Source: Dermanyssus gallinae (lineage: Eukaryota; Arthropoda; Arachnida; Mesostigmata; Dermanyssidae). Taken from it: a DNA stretch of 64,000 bases. The notes below the pieces were generated by a model. That model saw only the letters and a program-made list of their open reading frames with translations. It had not been told where the DNA came from and did no database searches. The stretch is from contig QVRM01006129.1 of the NCBI GenBank assembly GCA_003439945.1, positions 41,001-105,000 of the forward strand. The letters are read 5' to 3'. The position numbers were made by a program, and so were the translations under genes. Positions 31,501 to 46,500 of the stretch are shown here, in pieces (positions within the stretch are counted from its first letter, which is position 1; each line of letters starts with the position of its first letter).

Positions 31501-34500
31501 AATCTCCGTAAGCACTAAACGCAATCCCCGGAGTTCGGTCTAGAATGCCACACGAGTCAACTGGGAATCTGTACTCATACCGCCTCCACCAATGGAACAG
31601 CTAAGGAGCTCAGCCCCACTTAGCGTTCAGCAAAACGCCTTCCAAACCTCTGCAAGGCGACTGTCTTTATAGAATAATCCTTGCCATTATCGAAACGATT
31701 ATACCGTCCATTTTCGACACCTTTGTAAGACACATGGAGGGGCTATCAGGAGTAACATAACATAATAGCTTTATTAACCGATGGTTGGTTTACAATATTG
31801 CGCGTACAGAGAATGCACACATTCACATATACATATGTTCATCACGGTTCTAAAAGTCGAGTCAACGGAACTGTTCTATCGCATCGTTGAAGGTGATATA
31901 AGTCACACTGTCTCCCGCAAAGTTTGCACAAGCATAACGAGGAAATTTCATGGAACTTCTTTCGAATACAGATCTTCATGTGGAAGCCATGTACAGCAAA
32001 TCGTGTCTATTCTCATAGTTGCAGCGCTTCTATGAAGTACACGTCATTGCCTGGGTTTCATAGAAGAGCGGGTCAATATCTGCCATCTTATTCTCCCACT
32101 CAGACATGTAGCTGCCGTTTTCGGTTACACGTGCATTTTTTGTAAATTCTCAACAAATAGCGGAGTCGACGCCAGTAAATAGACTAGTCTGTTGAGACTA
32201 GTGCGGTGGACTCTTAGCGCCCTTTTTAGAAAAGCGGCCTTGATTTGGTCAAGCGCCTTAAAATTTAACTTCGTCAGATGCGGCCATATCACCTGTATAC
32301 CGTATGAAGCAGTAGGCGCAATCTTCAGGTTAAAGAGATGAACGGCAACGTCCATTGATAGTTTATGAGGGTCTCGGATACTATGAAATGACTGCAGTCC
32401 TTTCCGAATTCGTTCATCAATGTGCCTCGAAAAGTTCGTACCTCGAGACAAGAACATAACCCCTAGGTATGAGAAGTTAGAGACAAATTCTATAGATTTT
32501 GAACCTAACCGTAGTTCGTCGATTCCAGCCAATTTCCCTCCACGTCTAAACTTCATTGCCTTTGTTTTATCTAAATTTATTTCCAACTGGTTTCGATGCT
32601 GCAAGGTCGCAAGGGATTGTTGCAAATGGAATCGACTGCGAGAATATAGCACCAAGTCGTCTGCATACATAAGGACGTCTACCTGCGAGTGCCGACTCCG
32701 TATCTCTTCGGGAAGGTCTCTCACCAGCACCGAAAACAGCAGGGGGCTAAGATTATTACCTTGGGCAACACCAGAGGTCTGTAAGATCGCCATGTGTTTA
32801 GCGCCTCCGTCATCTATAATAACTTGTCCTTCCTGTAAAATACCTTTAATGAGCTCCAATATATTCAATGAGATCCCGCAAAAAGCCAGCTTGTCAAGTA
32901 TAATTGTTCGTGCGGCCGTATTAAAGGCCGCTTTAAAATCTACAAATACAGCAAATAGATAAGCCCCTTTAGTTCGAAGTGCCCGTTGTATCGAATTTAG
33001 AAGTACAGCACATGCTGTCATTGTTGACCGGCCCCTTCTGAAGCCATGTTGTTGCTCCGGCAGCTTTCTGTTAATCTCAAGAAAATGTTCTAATCGACGG
33101 GCTAGGATAGCCGATAGAAGTTTGTAGATTGCGCTCTTCTTTGCGATACCTCGGTAAGACGACGGTGCCAACGGATCTTCTTTTCTTTTAGGGATAATGC
33201 TAAGAAAACTGGTTTTCCATTCCGAGGGTAGTTGGACCGTTTTCATCACCTCGTTAAAAAGTCTGGTAAAACAAGGCGCAAGGTGAATCGCTTGCTTGAG
33301 ATGCTCATTTGTGACGAAATCGAGCCCCGGGGCCTTTCCGGACGGTGCTTTCATTATTGAGTCGATAACTTCAGAATTGCTAAAAGGCCGCGACAGGGCT
33401 TGACGGGCGTCAGTGACGCGCTCGTCCCACACTGACATTATCACAGGAGCGCAACTCGGAACGGTAATGGCACTGGCCAACATTTGCCGGAAATGAGCAT
33501 TTAGCTATTTCATGTGGGATTGGACACGCAGTAACGCGCCTGTCTGTCTGCAGCCACTTCTGAGGTCGTTGTTGCGCTTCTAGGAGCAGCTTGTACTGTT
33601 TTCGTTCTTCATATTCTTTTATGGCCTTTTTTACGACTCTTTTATAGTTACGACTTAATCTAGTATAAAAATAAGTCATCTCCGGGCGGATTTTTGCTAA
33701 AATGTACGCTTGAATCATATAATGTTTGCAAGAAGCGCACTCCTGATTGTACCATGGAGCGTGCTTTCTGTTTGTTCGCTTGCTTTCCGTTTGTTGCTTT
33801 AGTCGAGCGCTACCAGTGATGGCACTTCGAATGCTGGTAGCATAGGATTCCACGTTGATCACGGTTGGCACTGGGAAAATGTTTCGCGAGGTAACCGTCA
33901 AAAGGCTGAGATTCAGATTGCGACTTAGACAAGGCCGCTTGTGATCTGTAGATTGAGGTTCAATTGATATTTCCATTGCGACGGGTAGGTGCCACCTTGC
34001 ACCGAACGCCAGAGTCTTCTCCTGCACCCCCCTGTACTTGACATTATATGGGTTAGCATTTGTGGCGAAAATGTCAATCGTAGATTGTCCGTGAGGCGCG
34101 ACGAATGTCGAATCTTCAGCTGTAGATATAACCCACATACTGCGAGATGCCAAGGCGTTGAGTAGTGATACCGTTCTTATACATCTTGGTTTGTCAAGCC
34201 GACAGTTGAGATCACCGCATACTACAGTCACTTTGTGTAAGTCCACCATGTCAAGGCATAGTACTAATTTCTCCAGCAGTGTTGAAATCGCTTCTGAAGG
34301 ACTTGAATATATTGCAATGACGTTAATGGCGGCTCCTGTTAGGACTACGCAGTTATCCTCTTTGTAGCATGTTTTTGCGCCAGCGAGCTTGCTGTTAAAC
34401 AACACTGCAACTCCCCCACTTGTTCTGCCCGGTCCATCTGTTTGTACACCCAGGCATTCCGCTATACACCAACTTGGAACGACTGTAGGTTTGGTGGCCC

Positions 34501-37500
34501 ATGTCTCAGTAAGGACCAACACGTCATACTGCTCAGCTGAAGGAAAAAGTGGGTAACTTGATTTAATGCCTTCACAGTTCCATTGAAAGAATTTAAGTAG
34601 CGATCTCTTGTCTTGAGTATGTTGCGGTTGTTTTTGTACTGGTGCGTTTGTTACTGCTGAGCAAGCCGGTCACGAGCCTCCAGGAGGCCTGTCGCGCTTG
34701 CTCGTCATTACACCTTGGTTACATGATAGCGTGCAAAGTGCATCGCGCAAGGAGGCTTCAATGGAGTGTTGCAAGGTTTTTTCAAAAGAAGTAGCTCCAG
34801 TGGCTTTGCTCAAGTCACCACCCATCTCTTCTGCGGTTGCCCTACAGAGCAGAGAGGGAAACAACTTTTCAAATACACTGGTTACCGCTGTTTGAACCGC
34901 TTTGATGATACAGGGGACAACCTTGTCTAGTAAACCTTGTACAAGATCAGCAGCTATGTCCATTGAAGGCAACGCTTTTTCGCTTATTTCCACAGGTTTC
35001 GACTTTGACTGTCCAACTTCTCGAGTGTTCATTGCGTCGTTGTTCACCTTCGTACCATTCTTTACCACAGATGACCAGCTGCGCTTCGAAAAGTTATCAG
35101 ACGGTTGAACGTATTCTACAGGGGCGCAAAGTGGTAGAGTTGGAGCCTCAGGTTGCCTCTGAATAACATTCCGAAAGCCCCACTCCAACATTTCTATACG
35201 GCTCAATCGTACGGGGCACGAACCCCACGTGGCTTCATGCTCGCCGCTGCATAGGCAACATTTGGCCTGAGCCTTGCAATCTCTCCTAAGATGTTCTAGC
35301 GAGCCACATCTTCTACATTTTGGCTTCGGAACCTTGCAATCTGCGGCAAAGTGATCCATGCTGTAGCATCTAAAACACTGCATTGGATCGCAGTATAACA
35401 CAACCCCATGCTTCTTTAGGCCCAAGCGTATTTCCGATGGGATGTGATTGCCAGTAAATGTTAAGATTACGTGTTCAGTTGCTGATACAACGTTGGTCAT
35501 CGGATTTTTGGTTTTAACTCTAGCTACCTCGGTTACTCCTAATGATCTTAGTGCAGATAGGATGGTAGCTTCTGAGATTGACGGGTGCACACCGGATATT
35601 TTGCCTTTGACAGAAGAGCGCCCTCCACTTATTCTGGCAGATACTTTAATACCCGCTAGTTCTTGCAGTGGCAGCAAGGTGCCCCTATCCTCTTAAGCAT
35701 TAACAACAATGACAAGCTCTCCAGTTTTTGTAAAGCGGGGCTCTTCGATTTTCCCCTTGGCATGGCCCACAATATAGTCCTATAATATACAGACCTTGTT
35801 GAAATTATTCTGTAGCTCTTCGCCGCCAGCAGAAAATATCACTGCCTCTTGCCTGGTCACAACCACCTTTGGGACCTGCAATCTTTTATGGCGGTGCACG
35901 GTAATAAACCCTGTATCATCAGGTTCACCCTCCTTATCACATTGTACTTCTTTTTCTGCTTCGCTCTGTACGTCTGCGCTTGAGTCGGGGGAATCTTCAT
36001 GCGATACACGGCAATCTTTCACTCGCACATCCTCGATGGGGCTCGATGCAGCGCGCTTTTCTCGTCCTCCAGCAACGCGAGTTGCGCGATCGTCTGTCTC
36101 CATGATTCCAGCGATGGATTGATTTGGCCGGCGATCTGTTGTCACTGATGCCGGCAAATCTGGCGCCTCACTATCATGGCGCTTACGCGGTGGAGTGCGT
36201 TTCAACGGCATTTTTTAAACACCAAAAAAAAATAGGATTTGAACCTGGTTCGTCAGGTGCGTAGATAGCGGCGTTGCCACTTAGACTACGACACCTGTGT
36301 GACCGGGAACGATCCCTTATTAACTAGCCCACCCGTTAAGGAATGTATATAAACAACTGACACTAACGGTGACGTTGTTAATTCGAAACGCCACGAAAAT
36401 ATTAATCAGCTGGAATGAGTGATGATGACGATGTAGATGCGCTAGTGACGATAATGCTTAAGATGGTACTTGATAGTGAGGTATTGTAGTACTGGGTGTT
36501 GATAGTGATGGTATCTGTGGTGGTGATGATGCCGACTATGAGTAACAACTAACTGGTGAACGGTGCACTAATGATGAGAGCGCTGAAGGCGGTAGTTGGG
36601 TTGTAGATGGTAGAGAATACACACTGATGATGCTGATGATGATGATTGAAAGTCCGATTATGAATGTGAAAGCGCCGGTTTCCAGGTAGTATAAGATGTA
36701 GATATTGTCTAGAGAGACTTAACCTGCACACTATTCGTTACGGCATAGATTCACTTTAGAAACACTTACTAACCACTGAAATAGCAACAATTTTACGCAC
36801 TGTTACGAAAACACGTCAGAGCAGCTTGAACAGCTGACGACAACTAGCTATCAGGAGTGTTATCGGGAAGACATTCGCGTGTGTTCTCCCTGGCGTACCA
36901 CTTCACTTAGACCTGCTATCAGATCTCCAGTTTTCAAAGTTGCTCAACGTGATGTGCACAACAGCCAGCAGAGATTCACATAAAATACTAGTGCAAACTC
37001 TCACATCGGTACTGCATGAAAGCGTTTAATAATTCCGAGCGGAAAATTAACCTGAAACTAACCCATATGTTTCAATGGCAACCTCCCTTTGAAAGGGCGT
37101 TGAACCAACAGACCGATCGCGGCGAATCACGAACTACGTCAGTACACCCGGCCACCGCAGAAGCCGAAACTATACGATATCGTAGCAGACCTATTGAACT
37201 TAGTAGGTCGCCAACACACATACTGAGAATAATTCAGTGGAACTGCGAAGGTCCTGACCAATCGCTAGGTTACATGCCCACTTCAGCGTTGAACGGAATC
37301 GACGTTCTGGTGCTTACGGAGACATGATGTCTGACGCCCCCCAAAGTGCAATAATATTATACAGCGCACAGTATCGCTTTTCGATCTAGTTCTTTGGGCC
37401 GCCCCAGTGGAGGTAAGTTAGTTTTCTACAATAGCCGGCAAAGACATGACTATTTCTGTCAGAAAACAACTGCGTGATTATGGAAGGTCGACGACTTTTT

Positions 37501-40500
37501 GATTGCCATATATGTGAAACCAGCAGCAGTTGAAGACACGTTCACACTTATAGAGAAAATTACGAAGTGCGCGCAAAGAAGAGCACCCCGCAGTGATTGT
37601 GGGAGACTTAAACGCAAGACTCGACAGACCCAAGACGCGAGGACGGAAGCACTCACCGAAACACGCGGATATGGGCTTCTGGGTGGCGAACGACCTAAGT
37701 TTGTCAACATTTGAAGGTGCAATGGCTAAGTCAATTGCTACAAATATGCCGAATTGTGTGTTTTGTGGGAACATATTTTGTGTTAAACTAAATGTGTTTT
37801 TTTGTTGTAACAGATCACCAAATGAAAGAAGGAGCGGGCCTGACGGCGCATAAACATGTTGGTCTGGATATCAGGGTCCCAGCCGGCCACGAGCGACAGC
37901 ACAAACTGAAACCACTGTCGACATCCTTTAAAGTAGACCGCCTACAGGAAGCCGTAGAAGTCCTCGGCACCGAACAAGCAGAGCAAGATGTAGAAAACTA
38001 CAATGAACTGCCTACCCGAGCACTCAAAGCTTGCGCAGAGCATGTAAAACGAAGTAGAGGAAGAGGATGGTGGACTCCGGAATGTAACCAAGTAAAGGTG
38101 ATTCACTATCAAGCAAAGGTGCTTGATACCTTTGCTTGGTAGGGAATGCATTCCACCAAAAGTGCGGGAACGCATAAGGGCAAAATTGAGACTTCTCTTC
38201 GCAGCGACGAGGCTCGTTTACCGACAAGCTCTGCGGAATGCTAAAAGCCAACACGATTAACAACTGAAGACTCGACTGCTGCAGAAGACCGAACAAAATC
38301 CATATTTGTGTCTTCGTAACACCTCGCAGAAGAAATCTGTTTGTCCAATTGAAAGTGATCTGCTCTATGGCCACTTTAGATCGATCCTCAGCTCACATGA
38401 CACAATTCCAAGGGCAGCGCCCACTCATGTCGGTCTGGACAGAACAGGATCGGAAATGGAGAACCCAACTAGACGAATACTTCACCGTCCAAAAAATGGC
38501 GGAGGCACTGCGTCAACTCCCGAGAAACAAAGCACCTGGGCCAGAAGGCATATAGTGAGCATCTGCAGCAGGCAGCCACAATGACAGCACACTGGATCGC
38601 GATTTTCAATAGATGCATTTGCACCGGTAGACTTCCATTAGCGTGGAGACAGTGCGATATGACACTTATTCCAAAGGGCAAGGAACCACGGACAGACCCT
38701 TCTTCGTGGCGGGGCATTGCCAAGAAAAGCTGCGCTTACAAACTGCTTGCAAGGCTCCTAGCCGCTTTGTCTAACGTCGTTCGTCGAATACAAAAGGGCA
38801 TTACCAGGCAAACAACATGGCTTTCCTGCGCAGAGGTCAACACTAAATGCAATCCTTCTTGCAGATATCGAGCAAACCCTGTCACGAAAGGGACAGTTTT
38901 TAAACGCATATTTGTGGATTTCCGAGCCGCGTTTGATTCAGGCTCAAGAGCTCAAGGCTTGCTTCAGCTCGCAGAAATCGGGGCTCCAATACGGATGTTG
39001 ACATTGACGAAGGACGTGCTAAAATCCAATCAGATCATCTTGAACGACGGTGTAGTGAAGCACCCAATCATACATAATCAGAACGAATGACAGGCTTTGC
39101 CCAAGACGCTAATCTCGGCCTTCTGCTTTTTGTCTACTGGTAGCCGAGTTACCAACACTTATACCCGATACCCAGCTGTCAAGGTAATTATGTATGCCGA
39201 CAATCTAGTTTTCTACAATTGCAGCAGATACCATCTGCAACAGGCGCTGGCCACTTTGTCGGCGTACGTGAACGTAGTAGGCCTTGAAATAAATATGCAG
39301 AAGACAGAAGCTATGAAGTTCAGGCACGCGGGCAGGCTGGCCGTGACCGACACACTTAGGTTAAGTGGAAAGGACCTAAACGATGTAACTAAGTTTATCG
39401 GTATCACAGTGACCTCCTTAGCCAAGACCTTCGCTGCACATATAGAGGAGAGGTCTCGAAAAGCCTTGATCGCGGCGACAGCCCTTAAGAAGCCCCAGAT
39501 GCTCTTAATTAAGGCAACGCTAGCTCTATTTAATATGGAAATAGCGCCAGTTGCATCATATGGGATCAAGCTTGTGTGGGCAAAGCTAAGCTTGACTCAA
39601 CTTGGTGCATTCGATTGGGTGAAACCAGCCTATTGGAAACGGGTACTAGGTGTACATACGTCAGCATACAACCGCCTCACGCATTTGATGTGCGATGCTC
39701 CACTATTCTGGAACAAATCAAAAAACAGTTTGCGCTCCCAGACACCACCGCGTACAGCGAGTTTATATGGCGATATAAAGAGAGAATGGAAGAGACCGAC
39801 CCACATTTATATGACAGATGCAATAATTAGGTCCGAATGGAAGGGCACAGACAGAACAAACAGGCACATAACCGCCCGCCTTATTGTTGTGTTATATGTG
39901 TAAGATATCATGGTAGTGAGTGCATGGCAATTTCCTTGCTAACAAAACTGGCACTAAGCGATTTTTAATATTAATATCATTACGAAGCTGTTGTGATAAT
40001 AATCGTACTATTGTATATTTTACCCAACCTGGTGTGCAAACAAATCAGGTGTATGCTTCAATGGTATTTCCTCCTAAAATGTTCGTCACACAACAACTCT
40101 TTTAATTCGTATCTGAAATAAACCCACAAGATCACCGTGTTTGCGAGAGACGCCATCCAGAATATTCCCAACAGCTTGGGCGTACTCCTCATCAACCTTG
40201 TTTTTAATAGAAAATTGCCGAATTTCGTGCTCCCTATATTCTACGTTGCCTCGCTTATTGCCATGCACAAAAACGGTTGCATTAGACCCATTGCCAGTGC
40301 CCCGACAGTGCGCGGTTTATTTGGAAAAATTGTTATCAGAGAGAGCATGCCGGACATCTCGACATCTCGCCTCATTCCGCATCAGCTTAATTGCGAAATC
40401 GGGGGAAGTGTAAAAGCGACCGTAACAAAGGCATTCGTTGCCAACAACAGGAGTAAAAACGTCTTCCACGCGCTTAGACGAGACCACCTGTTTAAAGCTG

Positions 40501-43500
40501 TTCGCTCTCATCTTCCCCGTCTATACCCATTAGTACACCAGATTGTACATCCTTACCAAGCAAGGAGATTTGACTGAGAGAAATCATGCTCCGGTGTTCA
40601 GCGGAGCGACCTTTTATGATTTTGTGCTATCCTACGTCGCTACGCACGAGCTTCAAACGCGCCTGCATTTTTAAGTCCGACCGTAGTTTCTAGATAAGCC
40701 ACCCTTGCCGAAGACGCCTTGGTAGTTCAGAGACAATTTGCCAAGGCAAGGGAGTTCGTAGCTGTCTCAAGACTTTTAAGTGTAATGTACAAAGTTTTCT
40801 TTCTCGCCATAGAGGACCCCTATAGCGGCGCCGTGCTTCAAGTAGTCTGCAAGCTCTTGTAATCAGGTTTTTTACTTTTAATTAGCTAAGACGTAACACG
40901 ACCCAGAAAAGCATGAGCCAGGAAAGCAACATTAAGGATCAAGCAATATCAAGAGCAGCGATTGATGACATGGCTTCAGTCTGCGTTGCACATAATTGTG
41001 CTAGATGTATCTGAACGTTATATACAAGGGTAGTGCAGTACTATAGGGAAGTGCGAACGGCAAAAAAATCGGTTGAAATTAGAACGCGGATGCGTCGATC
41101 ATCGGTTAATTGCTAGCGGGCAAGGGATTCTTCCTTCTGCCGTAGCAGAGTTTAGGCTTGAAATGCATATGTAAATGAATGTCAAAGAAAAATACATAAA
41201 TGTAAAAAACTTCAGCAACCACAAAATGGATGTTAAATAGAACGCAATTAAAGATATGTAGAGGCTTGATAAGCTTACCCATCAATAAAGTATTGTCTAA
41301 TGTTGACTTTTACGAAAACGCTTTTGTTTGTAGGCTTCTGTGCTTCTTTTGTGGTTCGAAAAAGCACTGCCGAGATGTTTACGGCAATTATTTTGTCGTC
41401 CAAGGCACCCTTCGACTTGTCTGCCTCAAAATGGTAATGAGTATTCTCCACAAACAAAAGATCATCACCAAGCCAATGTAGAGACCTAGTAGTGTCCATT
41501 CTAAAAATAAAACAATTTTAATTATTAGTAAGTAAGCTGAGGATAGCTAGAACAATACACTATTTGATAGCACATTGCATCTACTAAGTTTGCGCACGCA
41601 TAGCAAAATTTTCAGATAAGATAATTTAAAGAATTTGCACAAAATTATTTGCTATGTCGCGGGAATTACGGTCCTAGAGCCCTTCATTTGGCTACTGTAA
41701 CAAATTGAAGGACTTGGCTATGGTTGGTAAATTTTCCTGTTTTGAAGCCTTTTGTCGTTCCAAATTCATTGATTATCCCCCGCTACGAAAATCAAACCTT
41801 ACCAAACACATACCACAGAGAACCGTTCAAGCCACACTCCAACACAAGGCGAATGAACATTTTACGTTAACTAAGATAATAACGCGAAAAGAGATTTTAC
41901 ATCAATTGGGATGACAATGGAAATGAAAATTCTACGTAAACTGGTATGGGAATAGCCTCTTGGCCAATCGTACCACATAACTTTTCAACCAATTAAAACA
42001 GTCTTAGTTGCATTCAAAAGCCGTGTTTTAAAAGCTTCGATGTCCTTGAGAAAGCTTTACCGTTGTCGAGGTTTCCAGTGTTTGGCAAAACCGCCACAAT
42101 CCGCCGCGCTGGCCTGCAATTAGACTGATTGATGTATTACTTTTGGACAAAGCGGTAGCTTATCGATACCACCTGTGACCTGCTGCAGATAATGATAAGA
42201 AGTCTAATGGAGTGAAAAAGATGGATGAAAATACGTGATTTTCACGAGTCTGTAACCTCGCCCACAGTAAATGGGTCGGGCTCTTGCGCCAAGCAAGAGC
42301 ACCAATATCACTGCAAGCCACGCGGGACTGCTTCTGAGCGTAAAAAGGCCAATACTAAACTTATAATATAAAAGTAAACACGCGAGGCGGGAAAAACGAC
42401 GGCTGCTCGAAAAAGAAGAACGAGAGCCCTCACCTTTTGCGTGACCTTTTAGGGCGGTAGACCCTCTCAGTGACGGACAAGAGAGTCATCTAAATATCGT
42501 CTTAAACAATCGTGATGTTGCGGCCGTATTTCTAATTGTACATCATCTGCTTGCACTGGAGCAGCACAACGTGAATCCGTATTGGATCTGCTTGTACTGG
42601 AGCAGCACAACATAAATCCATTTTGCATCTGCTTGCACTGGAGCAGCAGAACATGAATCCGTTTTTTCTATGAGGAGGAGTTCCACTACGTCCGGTCACT
42701 CTCCAAGAGCACTTTTCAATTTAATGCAAACAGCATAACAACACACAGACTCATGAGATTGCCGCGAATCAGACATCGTCGGACGCGCAATACGGATCTT
42801 GGCAGGGACGGTCGACAATGGATGCGCTTCAGCGGGCTTTACTCCGAGAAGAGACATACAAGAGCCTTAAAACGCGCGCGTTCGTACTTTTAGATCCACG
42901 AAGTTAAAAATATTTTTAGTACGGCTAACTGAGTACGGATGATAAGGGCACTTAAAAAACGCGGGATTTTTCCCTATGTCTGAATGATCTAATCGCCCTA
43001 TTTCAGCGATCGACGCCTCCAGGATGGACGCGCTGGTAGGACATCATACAAAGTAACGGTCGAGGTTCCCCAGTTCTGATACCAGTACCGTGAAACTTAA
43101 CAATATTCTCTGCACTCCTTACCTACATTGACTGTAGAGATTATCGCGTATGCTGATTATTTAGTCATGATCGTTACGCCCGGCAGTGAAGAAACTGAAC
43201 CACTTTTTTTTTTAACACGGTAAAGACATGATTGCCCAACAACTGGCCTTAGCTTGCCCCCCGTAAATCGGAGGCTTTCTACGTAACATGTCGAAAACGG
43301 ACGCGTGGGACCAACCTTACACTTGCACGTCACGTACTGTTTATAAAGAGAGAGGCCAAGTGTTTGGAACGGACGCCTGCTACTCATCGCGGACATTAGG
43401 GCATTTTACGACTGCCTCTGTGGAGAACTAACGTAAAGCGTCTGCAATTATTTTCCAATCGTGCATGATAAGGATCGGGAACGTGTATACAGGCGTGGGC

Positions 43501-46500
43501 GTGCTCTGCATTTTAGGGAACAAACGATGTGTATCACACTGTGCTGCACTATCCGGCGCTAGCTAATGCCCGCGTAGACTCCGAATTGCCCTTGCTGGGT
43601 TAAACACCAGCCACCACAATGACGCAAATGATACCCTCGTCGAAGGCGTGGGTGGAAACTCCGCCCAAATATCTGGATTATTGGGTTAACTGGGAGGTCC
43701 ATCAGTAATAGAGTATGAGACGAGAAAAGACGCCACAGATATGCGAGAGAGAGCGAAGAGCTGTCCAATGTATCTCGACATAACTCTTGAAAATGAGGCG
43801 TATTAGCGGAGCGCACAGAGCGCTAAAATGCGAGATTCCTTCGAGGGCTTTTAACTTATGCCACATAATTCCGAGTTTGAGGGGGTGGGGATGAGCCCGG
43901 TATTGAGAGGATGAGGGTTCCACAAAGTACCGCGACTAAGTCACTTTGTTCGGTTGGCTCCTTTGTAGTATAGGGATCTTTATTGCCATCCCAAACCCAA
44001 AATATCTAATTCTAGAATTAAATTAAAAAGATTTTTTAAGAAAATTGTTTTTATATCTAGACTATCCTTTGTCCCTTACGGGCTTGGCACTAAACCTGAG
44101 GTATATCTTCAATGCACCGTGGGCCGGACATATTAAGATATCTAGTGTTTTCCCAACAGTCCTTGGGATTCCAAACGGAAAAAAAATATTTGGAATAATT
44201 TATACAATATTAACAATTGGAATTTTAGGATTTATTGTTTGAGCACATCATATATTCACAGTTGCACTTGACATTGATACTTGAGCATATTTTACTTCTG
44301 CAACTATAATCATGTGCAACCCAGATAGGGGCCCCATTTTAACCGACGGTCCTGCAAATAGAAGGAGTACGCCGACCGAAACATTACCGCGAACCTTATT
44401 TTACTTAAACAGTTCAACAACCACAGCTTTCTGAAACAGGTGACGCACGCGGGAATAATAGCGACATAACGTCGATTTCAACTATTGCGCCAAGCTAACA
44501 AAAACCTTAAATTTTTAAAGCTGCCGAGTCACACAGGACATTTGATCTACTATGTGTTGAACCTAATTACAAAAGTTGTTGTGTGAAAATGAGATTTCTT
44601 ATAGTAGGCCGTTGACCAGACCACCGGTCATGCTGAAGGGGATAATCTTAGCGTTAAGATTTTCTTCATTTTTCTCAGCAATCTACCGTCAGTAATTTTT
44701 AGGGATCGGATGATAAAGTCAGCACTATATTGGATGCGGAAGATCTCGTATTGTTTATGTATCTTGTAAAGTTAGAGCTCTCTGCGAAGCATACGCAACC
44801 TGGAGAAGTAATGCGTAACGGCAGGAAAACCAAAACCATCAGATTCAGATCCGGGGGATTGCTTGCCGAGTTTGATTGCTCAAGACCTAGTGCTGATGCA
44901 ATCGACTTGGCTAACACCTTGGGGTTAATTTTTGATAAAAAGTACATCCTTCGGACACATCGTCGAGGGTGACGAGAGATCAAGTTTCGAATTCTACATT
45001 TTTCAAACTATCTAACGGGTAGCCACAAAACGCGAAAAAACGGCTATTTTCGTCACGCCTTATACTCAAACGGTGGAGAAGATTTCTTACAAAATATAGT
45101 CTCTCGGAAACCTTTGCCACTCATTAGTTTACAGACAATTTCATAAAAAGTTTAAGCCGTTCACAGAGGTTTCTTCAGATTACGAGCAAGGATCGCGCAT
45201 GACGCAAAGGAACAAACCGGTGGGACTTCCCACTACTCTGAAAGTCCGTTTTGGGCTTTTGACTGGCCAGTGGAGATTGTGACGGAACTAAACCACCATT
45301 TTGCAGTAGGAAAAGCTCCCCAAGTTAAGGAATACGTTCAGCCAGCTCTGGTGGCCACCTGGTTCAAGAGAGATTTGTCCTTTTTTACTAGTGAGTACGC
45401 CGGAGATACAGTGAGGGCTAGAACCCCACTCTTGCTAGTCATTGGAGCGTATTATAAACCATTCGCTGGCTACTAGTGCTTTTCCATCTTGATCAAGGTG
45501 TGCACAATTATTCCCATATTTAAAAATAAAAGCGGCCGTAAAAATCCTATTGAATACCGTTCAACTTCATTAGTGGATTACCTCTCCAAACTATTTGAAA
45601 AGATAGTGAGGTCTAGATGCGAACAGCATCTTAGCTCCATTAGTTTCTTTTCGAGGAACCAATTTGAATTTCGTAAGGCACGCTCAACGGAACTTCCTTG
45701 CTATCGTGAATTTTTTTCAAAACAATTATCTTTGCCTGGGTGTCTTTTTGGATGTTTCTGCCGCCTTCAACTGCGCCAACAACTTCAATAATTTGTTACA
45801 TATGCTCGAAAATCTTGGTTGTAATGGCACTGTTAAATCTTAGTTAAGGCGATACCTAGTGGAGAGGCAGCACGCAGTAAAAGTAGGTTGTCTTAAATTT
45901 CCTTCCAACTTCATTATTGAAGAGATTGCATCAGGAGGGTCCTGTAAACCCATCGTCTATGCTGATGATACGACCTTACTTTCGTATTTAACCATCTGCG
46001 ATACAGGTTGCTATCAAAAGACTATACAAATAGTGGAGTATGCTGTTCTTGTGTTTGAAAAATTCGGTCTGATGATAAATGCAACCAAAACTGGACTCAC
46101 GTTGAAGTGACACTCTCCCCTACTATCAAATGGCTGGGCTTAACTTTCCATCAGACGCTTATATGGCGTGATCATTTAGATGTTCTTACGCATGAATGCT
46201 ATGCGGTAATTTAATCTATTCGTCGTCTAAGAAAACTAAAGAGTGCCTGTCAAAAATATCTTATAGTGTATCAAATGCGATTAGTGCCAACTCTTTGTTA
46301 TGCTATTATACCTCTATTTTGGGAATTCATAATAGGGGTATAACTCTTAGGACGGAAGTCATTCGAAACGATGCCTTCAGGGCAGTTTAACGTGCGCCGT
46401 AGCAATTCGGTTGGCGTAGTGTTTTTAACATTAGGCTTTTACCACTTAGGGATATTTACAGAGTAAAATTTGCCTTGCTTGCATTTAAAATGTATAGAAA

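Larger units (their letters stand above)
31754..36846 (-). mobile_element. Full-length family A LINE A2 in CD36-family intron 2
   Basis: 5.1 kb bounded by a 12-bp perfect TSD. Minus order: 5'UTR of about 635 bp with a tRNA-like segment, ORF1 (36211-34670), ORF2 (about 34610-32125, with C-terminal zinc finger remnants to about 31830), AATAAA and a TTATGTTATGTTA end at 31754. It shows the complete layout of family A, of which A1, A3, A4 and A5 are partial copies. It is inactive: two stops in ORF1, and a frameshift between endonuclease and RT. Confidence 0.9.

Noticed and set aside
43559..43923. Overlapping minus-strand ORFs
   Set aside because: No motif; they probably cover degraded R1-like sequence on the plus strand.
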